13,624 nt of DNA, taken from JAGHBT01 sp035311885. GTDB lineage: Bacteria > Krumholzibacteriota > Krumholzibacteriia > Krumholzibacteriales > WJIX01. The notes under the pieces are model-generated. The model was not told where the DNA came from, did no database searches, and saw nothing but the letters and a program-made list of their open reading frames with translations. Positions 1 through 7,500 of the stretch are shown piece after piece. Numbering within the stretch: position 1 is the first letter of the stretch; the number at the start of each line of letters is the position of its first letter. Location: positions 1 to 13,624 of the forward strand of contig CAZKNG010000065.1 of the NCBI GenBank assembly GCA_964554125.1, written 5' to 3'. The translations under genes were made by a program, and so were the position numbers.

Positions 1-1526
1 CCAAATAATAGGCCTGAAACACCACTCTCTATTCTTTCAACAGCTATAAGAGGTTTTAAATCATCGCTATTACTATCAGTTAAATAAAGAGGGATCTCTG
101 CTGCCATAGAAGGACTGAAACCATCAAGGTAAGCGGTCAATGGAGGAAGATTATAAATATTCCCACATTCGGCAACCCTTATAGTAATGGGATTATTCCT
201 GTCCGGGGGAAGCTTCAGATAGTATTCACCCCCTGATATCATTGACGCAGACACCTTTGCGGCAGGAACGACACTTTCTATAAGTTTATATGAAACCTCC
301 GCATTTAAAGGACTTCTTTCATCGGCAAGGAACAGAACACCTCCACCCTCACGCGTATAATCAATCAAATTATTCACATTCTCGCGAATTGAAAAAATCT
401 TATCGGCATCGGAAATAATCACAAGGTCATACCGTTTTAACCCCGGACCGCCGGTTGGAAACTCCCATTTGAGGTATTCCGGCAACTTGATAAACCCGTT
501 CTCGCGGTTCCAGGTAACGAAATCAAATTCGTACCTCTTCATTTCATCCGCGAGATTACGGAGAAAAGTCATATTCCAACCGGCATGCTCATCAATGTAG
601 AGAATTCTCTGCGTTTCCTTGAGTATATCGATATTGAATTCCTCAATTCTTCTGCCGGATAACCCTTCATCTTCGTATTCCAGTTCAATCTTCATTCTTC
701 GGCGAGCAGGTTCACCCGCTGTATAATCAAATTCGGCCCGGTATTCACCAATACCTTTCCCGGTAGAAATCAATAAACTGTCTATTAACTTTCCGTCTTC
801 GAACAATCTGGCCTTTATTTGACCATCTCCGCTCAGTCCGCCGGCGGCGGATACTACTTCTATACCCGTTTTCATTCCGGAATAAACTCTGTTTTCATAT
901 ATAATATCTTCTATAGATAAATATCCTCCCGAGGAATCTCCAAATCCTACTGAATACACCGACAATTCAAATCCCTCTGTCAACCTGTCCTGATCTGTCT
1001 GAACACCGTCTGAAAGAAGTATTATCCCGGGAGTATTAGAATACCTGTAACGATTTGCAACTTTCTTCAACGCAGCCGTAATCATAGTTCCTTCTCCATC
1101 AGCTTCCGTGAGGCTGTCCCCAGGCATTGAATCTTCACTCACACTGCTTGAAAAAGGCATGATTTCCATGTCAGCTGAATATTCATCCCCCATATCAATC
1201 AGCTTTCTCAGAACAGATCGTAACGACTCAAACCGGCTTCTGCCTGAACAATCCTCTGTATTCATACTTTTTGAAATATCTACGAGCACAGGGATTAAGG
1301 GCTTTCTTTCTTCACTATTCCGATATGTTATGATGGGGTTTATAATAAGGATAATAAGGAAAAGGAAAGTTATGGCCCTGAGACCTGCTAAAATCCCCCT
1401 CTTTAATCCTGAAATGGGAGGGAAAGATCTTCTGTAAATATAAAAAGAAAAAATAATAAATACCGCGCAGGCGACCCAACCCGCCAAACCTAATCCTGTT
1501 ATCATACTTGCAGCAACTTCAAACAC
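1..1526 (-). CDS. VWA / GATase-like membrane protein (3' end outside window)
   Basis: About 508 codons are visible, open to the window edge. I chose the GTG at 1526 because AAGGGGA lies 4 nt upstream (1531-1537) and an in-frame stop precedes it; the next ATG is seven codons in. Two hydrophobic helices come first (about residues 11-31 and 45-65). A von Willebrand A domain follows (about 76-200) with a MIDAS DxSxS motif, D83-I-S85-K-S87, a Thr in GEGT (T147) and the LLSDG strand (D173). Residues about 205-290 look like a beta-sandwich linker. From about 305 (ILYIDEHAGW) onward the fold resembles a class I glutamine-amidotransferase-like domain (DLVIISDADK, GGGVLFLADE), as found in large VWA membrane proteins of FCB and PVC bacteria. 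Such proteins are usually of unknown function; metal-dependent ligand or protein binding is likely from the MIDAS, but I cannot name a partner. It lies behind a terminator and a likely promoter, so it is not part of the upstream operon. Confidence 0.88.
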   Translation of the reverse strand, partial: MFEVAASMITGLGLAGWVACAVFIIFSFYIYRRSFPPISGLKRGILAGLRAITFLFLIILIINPIITYRNSEERKPLIPVLVDISKSMNTEDCSGRSRFESLRSVLRKLIDMGDEYSADMEIMPFSSSVSEDSMPGDSLTEADGEGTMITAALKKVANRYRYSNTPGIILLSDGVQTDQDRLTEGFELSVYSVGFGDSSGGYLSIEDIIYENRVYSGMKTGIEVVSAAGGLSGDGQIKARLFEDGKLIDSLLISTGKGIGEYRAEFDYTAGEPARRRMKIELEYEDEGLSGRRIEEFNIDILKETQRILYIDEHAGWNMTFLRNLADEMKRYEFDFVTWNRENGFIKLPEYLKWEFPTGGPGLKRYDLVIISDADKIFSIRENVNNLIDYTREGGGVLFLADERSPLNAEVSYKLIESVVPAAKVSASMISGGEYYLKLPPDRNNPITIRVAECGNIYNLPPLTAYLDGFSPSMAAEIPLYLTDSNSDDLKPLIAVERIESGVSGLLF

Positions 1527-1530
1527 GGTT

Positions 1531-1537
1531 TCCCCTT
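1531..1537 (-). promoter_or_regulatory. Ribosome binding site fixing a GTG start
   Basis: AAGGGGA on the minus strand, 4 nt before GTG at 1526. It decides the GTG over the ATG at 1505, which has no comparable site. Confidence 0.6.
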
Positions 1538-1556
1538 CATCTTCAGGCAATGGGCA

Positions 1557-1585
1557 AGTGTAATAGAAAAATAGGTATCAATCAA
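1557..1585 (-). promoter_or_regulatory. Candidate sigma70-like promoter of the VWA gene
   Basis: On the minus strand TTGATT (1585-1580) and TACACT (1562-1557) are separated by exactly 17 nt. Each matches the sigma70 consensus at four of six bases. Transcription would start near 1550, giving a leader of about 24 nt that holds the Shine-Dalgarno site. Position supports it: it sits between the terminator at 1651-1690 and the gene. If the organism has a Bacteroidota-type housekeeping sigma factor, the real elements could differ. Confidence 0.4.
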
Positions 1586-1650
1586 GTGGTCATAATTCCG
1601 GGGAAACTTCCGGTGATAAAACTGATACGCAGGAAAGCTCTGCGGGATAT

Positions 1651-1690
1651 AAATAAAAAGGCCAATAGTTAAAAAAACTATATGGCCTTG
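1651..1690 (-). terminator. Rho-independent terminator of the STAS operon
   Basis: An inverted repeat has arms at 1658-1670 and 1676-1689: a 13-bp stem with one bulged base and an A-rich (minus strand: T-rich) loop. Read on the minus strand the stem ends in GGCC and runs into TTTTTATTTAT. It begins about 35 nt past the stop of the last STAS gene. The plus strand has no T-run after the stem, so it works in one direction only. Confidence 0.85.
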
Positions 1691-1724
1691 AATATTCTAA
1701 TTTGTATTGTAATAAGCCGTCACA

Positions 1725-2123
1725 TCAAACTTGTTTACTGCCGGTTGTTTCCCAGTTATTCTCCTTGAATTCTCCGAAGCTGCGTACTGCTTCTTCTATA
1801 TTGTCATAACTTTCCAGTATCGTTTGAAATTCCAGAAGTTCGAATACTTCATAAACATCCCCCACCATGGAAGCAAGTTTGAGATCTCCGCCGTTCTGGC
1901 GTATCTTCTTAATTTCACTTATGAAAATTCCCCAGCCGGCTGAGCTGATATAATCCACACCGCCCAAATCTATGACAATATCAAATCTCCTCTCGTCAAG
2001 AAGCTTTTTAATGCCCGACTCCAACTTACTTGATGTGGTTGTATCTATAAATCCCTTAACCGTTACAATGGAAACATTCTGATTTTCTTCGGGTTTGGAA
2101 AAAGAAATACTGATATCATTCAT
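1725..2123 (-). CDS. Single-domain STAS protein (anti-sigma-factor antagonist family)
   Basis: 132 residues, almost all one STAS domain of the SpoIIAA/RsbV type. In that family an unphosphorylated STAS protein binds an anti-sigma kinase or another partner, and phosphorylation of one Ser breaks the contact. The phospho-loop is DYISSAGWG; by alignment with DS[ST]GLG of SpoIIAA/RsbV the phosphorylatable residue is S61. Trp64 stands where Leu is usual, a substitution shared by all five STAS domains in this window. The rest of the fold is clear: the FIDTTTS turn near residue 25, the GGDLKL strand and VFELLEF before the last helix. The ATG at 2123 has AGAAGGAG about 10 nt upstream. It is the last gene of the operon, 29 nt after its nearest paralogue and followed by the terminator. 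Its likely kinase and phosphatase are domains of the 4504-8808 protein (inference). Confidence 0.95.
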   Translation of the reverse strand: MNDISISFSKPEENQNVSIVTVKGFIDTTTSSKLESGIKKLLDERRFDIVIDLGGVDYISSAGWGIFISEIKKIRQNGGDLKLASMVGDVYEVFELLEFQTILESYDNIEEAVRSFGEFKENNWETTGSKQV

Positions 2124-2152
2124 GCCATTTCCACTCCTTCTGGATTTGCATA

Positions 2153-2521
2153 TTAAGTCGTTTTATTGCTCTTTCGCGAATCGAATGCCATCAAAGCATC
2201 CGTAGCGGACTCATAAGGAGTCAATAATGTGTCAAATTCTAATAGTTCAAAAACATCACGAACCTCAGGGGTCATCCCGGCAAGTTTGATATCTCCACCC
2301 TTTTCACGTAACCCCTTGATTTCGGAAACAAAGATACCCCAGCCAGCTGAGCTGATATAATCCACTTCAGTCAGATCAATTACTAATCTTACCCTCTCAG
2401 CGACTATTAACTCATCAAGCTTTGACTCAAGATAAAAGGAAGTAGCAGAGTCAATTAACCCAAAAAGCTTTAAAATCGTTGAATCGTCAATAAATTCTTC
2501 TTCAATACGCAACTTATTCAT
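2153..2521 (-). CDS. Single-domain STAS protein (anti-sigma-factor antagonist family)
   Basis: 122 residues forming one STAS domain. The loop reads DYISSAGWG, with S58 as the expected phosphorylation site and Trp61 in the usual Leu position. GLIDSATS (near residue 21), GGDIKLAGM and VFELLEF are the other family marks. It is the closest relative in the window of the neighbouring STAS protein; the DNA around the loop (2337-2365) matches 1930-1958 at 28 of 29 bases. The ATG at 2521 has AAAAGGGGA 9 nt upstream. It follows the TPR gene after 45 nt with no visible terminator, so it is probably co-transcribed. Two near-identical free STAS proteins suggest gene duplication, either for dosage or for two competing partners. 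The partner is not encoded here under a recognisable form. Confidence 0.95.
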   Translation of the reverse strand: MNKLRIEEEFIDDSTILKLFGLIDSATSFYLESKLDELIVAERVRLVIDLTEVDYISSAGWGIFVSEIKGLREKGGDIKLAGMTPEVRDVFELLEFDTLLTPYESATDALMAFDSRKSNKTT

Positions 2522-2566
2522 ATCTTAAATTCCCCTTTTCTATCACTAGTTATTTATAAGCAAGGT

Positions 2567-3739
2567 TCAGTCCAATAAGGCTCTTAATAATATAAAAATT
2601 CCCTGCCTTTCATTCTCTGTCAGTCTGATATTCTTTCTGGCTTTCTCATAATCTTTATTAATCCTAACGGCCTTCTTGAAAGCATTTCCGGCCCTGTCCA
2701 TAAACATCTTACTCTTCGCGGCATATAGTATTCCAAGAGAATTATGAGCATCGGCGAAATTAGGATTCTGATCTACTATCTTCTCCATACTCTCGAGATA
2801 CTTATCAATCTCTATTTCTTCAAGATCATCTCCACTTTGAAGTATCATTAGATAAAGTTCGCTTATAATCTTATCCACATTGATTCTATCTGAAGTTTCT
2901 TCAACACGGTCAAGAAGATTTAAAACATCTTCATACTTTTCCTCACTGAAAAGCTTCTTCACCTTTTCTATTTTATCCCTGTTCAAAGAAGGGTTGAGTG
3001 TTGAGACTTTATCAAGATATTCGTCAAAATCACCTTTGAGCTCACGCGACAACTCATAATCCTGTTTTATTATTGAATTCAACATGAAAGTTCTCAGAAT
3101 ATTCAGATATGCTTCACCATAATAGTAATTCTGCTCAATCGCCCGATTAAAGCTTTCCGCGGCGAGCCTGCAGTTATTCCGCATATAGTATATCTTTCCG
3201 GCAAGATTGTGCAGATCAGGATAATCCGCCCTTATCTTCAAACCCTTAATTACAGCTTCAAAGGCTTTCTTATATTCTCCAATTTCATACCAGGACCCGC
3301 TGATTATTTTGTAGGGTTCAGCTCCCTTCTCACCTTTATTTATAGCAGTTTCGGCCTCTTCGATAGCTTCATTATAGAGACTCCGGAGAAACAGAGATTT
3401 CGCCAATTTCAGATGAGCCCATGCTTTATCAGAGGAGCTGATTTTCTCTCTTACATCAAGAAGCAGAAGAAACTTAGCCTTGTTCCTATTATGAATAACC
3501 TTTGCCGTTTCAACGGACTCTTCTGGTGCTTTCCCTTCCTTTAGAGGATAAGTAACCGAATCAAAGCACCTCCCTTTTTTGAAAAACGCCGCCACAATAG
3601 AATTATCATGAGGCAGGAAAGTAGTCTGGAGAAAATAGTTTTCTCCACCCCTGCTTATTTCCTCTCTCAATTCAAAATTATCAGCCAATTTCTCTCCTTC
3701 AAACTCTCTTGAACAGTATACATATTCAGGATACTCCAA
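2567..3739 (-). CDS. Soluble TPR-repeat protein with N-terminal beta domain
   Basis: Up to 390 residues, without signal peptide or membrane helix, so cytoplasmic. Residues about 35-70 look like beta-hairpins (ENYFLQTTFLPHD, AAFFKKGRCFDSVTYPL), followed by a helix and then TPR-like helical pairs at about 107-138, 141-172, 174-206 and 330-364, with a less regular helical stretch between. TPR arrays are protein-binding scaffolds; it may dock the STAS proteins or the ParA ATPase encoded beside it (inference from position only). The start is uncertain. TTG at 3739 gives the longest frame but has no good Shine-Dalgarno site; TTG at 3688 (residue 18) has AAGGAG 5 nt upstream. The gene starts 24 nt after the ParA stop (or 75 nt with the shorter start). 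I recognise no specific family beyond TPR. Confidence 0.88.
   Translation of the reverse strand: MEYPEYVYCSREFEGEKLADNFELREEISRGGENYFLQTTFLPHDNSIVAAFFKKGRCFDSVTYPLKEGKAPEESVETAKVIHNRNKAKFLLLLDVREKISSSDKAWAHLKLAKSLFLRSLYNEAIEEAETAINKGEKGAEPYKIISGSWYEIGEYKKAFEAVIKGLKIRADYPDLHNLAGKIYYMRNNCRLAAESFNRAIEQNYYYGEAYLNILRTFMLNSIIKQDYELSRELKGDFDEYLDKVSTLNPSLNRDKIEKVKKLFSEEKYEDVLNLLDRVEETSDRINVDKIISELYLMILQSGDDLEEIEIDKYLESMEKIVDQNPNFADAHNSLGILYAAKSKMFMDRAGNAFKKAVRINKDYEKARKNIRLTENERQGIFILLRALLD
3694..3699 (-). promoter_or_regulatory. Ribosome binding site for an alternative TTG start at 3688
   Basis: AAGGAG on the minus strand, 5 nt before an in-frame TTG (3688). It is a better site than anything in front of the TTG at 3739, so the TPR protein may be 17 residues shorter than the longest frame. 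AAGGAG also encodes residues here, so it could be chance. Confidence 0.35.
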
Positions 3740-3763
3740 TATGAAGCAGTGTCAAACTCTCAT

Positions 3764-4507
3764 TCACCCCTGTGAAATATTCAGTATCTCCTCGGTCAGA
3801 CGGTAGTAGTCAAAGGCCCCCCTGGAGAGGGGGGCATGTTCATATATGGTTTTGTTAAAGCCCGGGGCTTCTCTCAAAGCGGTGTTAACTCTAATCACAG
3901 TTCTGAAAATATTTTCAGAATATTCCGACCTGATCTCTTCAAGAATGATCTTTGAAATATTCGTGCGTGAGTCGAAGAAAGTAGGAAGAACAATAAAGTT
4001 GATTGTCCTCTTTGGAGCATACCATTTAACTTCATCTATCATTTCAATCGTTTGAGAAATTCCAACTTTAGAAAGATAATCAAGAGAAACGGGAACTATG
4101 ACTTCATTGGAAAAGGCCAGAACATTTATATTTATCAAGTTCAATGAAGGGGGACAATCACATATGACAAAATCAGGTCCCTTGAGATTGGAAAGGGCCT
4201 TCGACATTCTCCTTTCGCGATTCTGCTGGCTTCCCAGAAGAAGTTCAACCTCCATAAGATCCTTCCCCCCGGAATCGATAAGAAAAAGATTGTCCCTCAC
4301 CAGCATAATATCTACATCTCCGGTTCGCAAAAGACTTGACAGTCCCCTTTTTCCCTTATTACCAAAAGTGATAGAAGTATTCCGCTGCGGGTCACAATCT
4401 ATAAGCAACACCTTTTTCCCGCTCAACGCCAGTCCATGAGCAAGGTTGACACCTGTAGTAGTCTTACCCGTTCCGCCCTTCATCGTCATTATAGCGTATT
4501 TTCTCAT
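3764..4507 (-). CDS. Orphan ParA/Soj-type ATPase
   Basis: 247 residues, the usual length of chromosomal ParA/Soj and of ParA-like positioning ATPases. The deviant Walker A is intact: K10-GGTG-K15-T16-T17, with the signature Lys (K10) needed for the ATP sandwich dimer. Walker A' is D38 in LIDCDPQ and Walker B is D117 in FVICDCPPS. The C-terminal region (RVNTALREAPGFNKTIYEHAPLSRG as two consecutive family segments) matches Soj. There is no N-terminal HTH as in plasmid P1/F ParA and no MinD-type amphipathic tail. Such ATPases bind DNA non-specifically and position plasmids, chromosomes, chemoreceptor clusters or other cargo. No ParB gene is present in the window. Its ATG overlaps the stop of the giant regulator (ATGA), which implies translational coupling and makes that protein the likely cargo or regulator (inference). 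AAAGGA lies about 9 nt upstream. Confidence 0.93.
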   Translation of the reverse strand: MRKYAIMTMKGGTGKTTTGVNLAHGLALSGKKVLLIDCDPQRNTSITFGNKGKRGLSSLLRTGDVDIMLVRDNLFLIDSGGKDLMEVELLLGSQQNRERRMSKALSNLKGPDFVICDCPPSLNLININVLAFSNEVIVPVSLDYLSKVGISQTIEMIDEVKWYAPKRTINFIVLPTFFDSRTNISKIILEEIRSEYSENIFRTVIRVNTALREAPGFNKTIYEHAPLSRGAFDYYRLTEEILNISQG

Positions 4508-7500
4508 TTATCGGTTCCTTTATCTTTCTTTTTATTCCTCCTGGAAAGTTTTTTGCCATAAGCATCCCATCCGATATCTCTGATTTTGCTGTCTTTATCC
4601 TCCAGCCTGTCTATCTTTTCCTTTTCAAGGTCAATACCTGAACCGGTAGCGGCTTCCTCTTTTTCTGATAAATCATCTAAATAAGAATTCTCATCCTCCT
4701 GTTTAGCTGTATCGGACTCAATATAACCGTCTTCCTGAATATTGGATGAGTATAGAACCGCTCCTTCCCGCTTTTCTTTCTCCTCCTCTCTGCTATCCTC
4801 TATACCGCCGGTATGATCAACTTTTTTATGTGTTATTTCTTCTGATATCTCTTCGGTTTCTGCTCCTTTATTTCTATTATATCTGGAAGCATCAACACCT
4901 TCTGAAATCCTAAGCTCTTCAACAGCCCTTTCCTTGTTTGTAAAATGGGGAATAAAGTCTTCAAATCCAAGGTCAGTGAAAATATTGAATATTGCGGAAT
5001 TCATTCCTGAAAGCGCTAATTTCATTCCGTCTAATTTCATTTGGTGCTTTGCGTATCTGGCAATATTTCCCCATCCGCTGCTGTTTATATAAACTGTATT
5101 TGATAAATCAACAACCAGAAAGTCGGGGTCTCCGGCGAGTGATTCTTCCAGGCTCCTGTTGAATTCGTCATTGCTTGAAGCGTCTATTGCACCTTCTACT
5201 TCCAGTATTACACCTTCTCTCTTTGAATCTTTGACTCTCTCGAGATTGACTCCAAATGAGTACTCTTCGGTACCGGTGTTTCCCTGATCGGCAGCCACAA
5301 CAGCAGGTTCGGATTCAAGATCGTCTTCACCGTACCCGGTTGCCTCAATTTCAACATCGAAATCCTCTACAGCTTCAGCCATAACATTAAAGGAACGCAT
5401 AAGATCATCGAATCCGAGCATTTTGAATACCCTGCCCAGTTCTGAATCCATCCCGAATATCTTGAGGTCACCGCCCTTACTTCTCAACCCTTCAACCTTT
5501 GAAGCAAAGACCCCCCAGCCGGCACTGCTTATATATTCTACGCCGGACATATCAGCTACAATCTTTATTGACCCCGTTTTTGATACTCGCTCAAAAATAT
5601 CACTTAATTTAACGGAACTTACAGTGTCAATTATACCGTTCAGTTCCAGTACGGTAATCTCCCCGCTCTCTCCAACCGATCCCGCTTTTATATGTAAAGG
5701 GGCCATATCAGATTGATCAATATTCAATCCTTCCGGAATAGGTGTCTTTTCAGGGTTCTTCTTCCTGTATTTCTTCTGCTTGACTTTTAAGTGTTTCTGC
5801 CTCTCCTTAAATGGGAGTGACAGATAATCCAGGGCATCTTCTTTCAACCGGAACTGCATAATGATATCCATAAAGCCCAGCAATTCAAATATGTCATAGA
5901 CTTCCCTGGACATCCCAACTAATACAACATCACCTTTCTTCTCCCTCAAACTTTTCACTCTACCCACAAATACACCCCATCCACCACTGCTTATATAAGT
6001 AACGTCCTTCAAATCAACAATTATATTACTTACTCCCTCATCAAACAGATTTTCCATAAGATTTTCTAATTGACCTGTAGAGGAAGAATCGAGATGTCCG
6101 GATACCTTTAAAATGGTTATATCTTCATTGTATTTTTCATCTTCAATATTTACAACTGAATCTGTCCCATATTCCGCCTGTTCAATCTTTTCCTGATATT
6201 CAATTTCTCTGCCTGTTTTACCCTCTTCAGTTTCGGTCCCTACTGGTCTAAAAGCTTCTCCCGAATCGGTTTTCGAAGTAACAGGCAGCTTGTCAGCAGT
6301 TTCTTTCTGATCGGGTGACACGTAGCCCTTACCCTTTTCTTCTTCCGTACCGGCAGTCTCTCTTTTTACTTTATCAATATCTTCAGATTCACCTTCAGAT
6401 ATTATCCCGCTTCTCTTCAGATATTCGACTCTCTTCTCGTATGTGTTCAGCCTCATTCTCTTCAGTTCTTCATAAACCAATGAGGAAGTAATCTTGTTCT
6501 CCTCGGCTTTTCCCTCATTGAGTCTGTCCGCAATCCTTTTAGGGCCAAACTTGGGATCCTGTTTTACTATTTCCATCAATTTTACTCTTTGTTCATTACT
6601 GAAACGCCTTAAATCCTGTTCCTCTCTAAGATTTTTATTTTTCAGTCCGCGTTCACCCAGCAACTCAAGACGTTTCTTATATCTGTAATATGTCGAAGGA
6701 GATACTTTCATCTTTCTGCAGGCCTCTGCAACAGACATTCCTTCGACTCTTACCAGATCCAAAAGTTTTTTCCTGAGCCCGGACAACACTTCATCCGCCA
6801 CATATTTTTCTTTGAAGGCAACAACTGTAATATCGTCATTCTGCGGATATTCCCCCGTAAACCTATCAATATCCTCACTTAAACTGTCTATAAACTCCTG
6901 AGGCGATCTTCCGCCGCTTTCTTTCATAAGCTTGAGAAGCCTTTCCTCACCGTACTGCTCCCTATTTTCATTCATTGCCTCGGTAACACCGTCTGTGTAT
7001 ATAAGAAGCATGTCGTCTTTCTTCAGCTTGATCTTCTCAACATCTATCGATTTCTCAAAAAGCTTGTCATCCGGTAGATTTATTCCTACCGGGAATCCCC
7101 TTGGGTTCAGATAGAAGGTTTCGTTCGTACTGGCTCTGTAAAGAATCATTGGATTATGCCCCGCGCTGGCATAACTGATAACCCTGTTTCTCGAATCAAG
7201 AATCACGTAAAATATCGTTACAAACATTCCTTTCTTCATGTCATCTGTTACAAATTCATTCATTTTAGCCATAACATCAGCAGCTAAACGATTCCCCCTT
7301 GCCTCCATTCTCAACGCGGTTCTAATCATAGTCATCACAAGGGAACCCGGCACCCCTTTACCTGAAACATCCGCCACAACAACTCCAACGGTATCCTCAT
7401 CAACATTTACAAAATCGTAATAGTCGCCGCCAACCTCCTTGGCGGCTTTATAGTAACTTGCGATATCATATCCGCCTATTTCAGGCACTTTCCGCGGAAG

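Noticed and set aside
1108..1437. Plus-strand frame of 109 codons
   Set aside because: It lies opposite the VWA domain, whose minus-strand frame is open across the whole region with intact MIDAS motifs. No Shine-Dalgarno site and no recognisable protein.
1598..1613. Small symmetrical element (CCGG arms, GGAA/TTCC core) upstream of the VWA promoter
   Set aside because: The paired arms are only four bases each. It could be an operator, but an element this short is expected by chance.
2522..2566. Possible internal promoter ahead of the first free STAS gene (TATAAA on the minus strand)
   Set aside because: No acceptable -35 element sits at 16-18 nt, and AT-rich gaps give TATAAA by chance.
6409..6783. 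Insertion-sequence remnant interrupting the regulator gene
   Set aside because: The reading frame is intact, there are no terminal inverted or direct repeats, and no DDE domain follows. A domesticated HTH domain explains it better.
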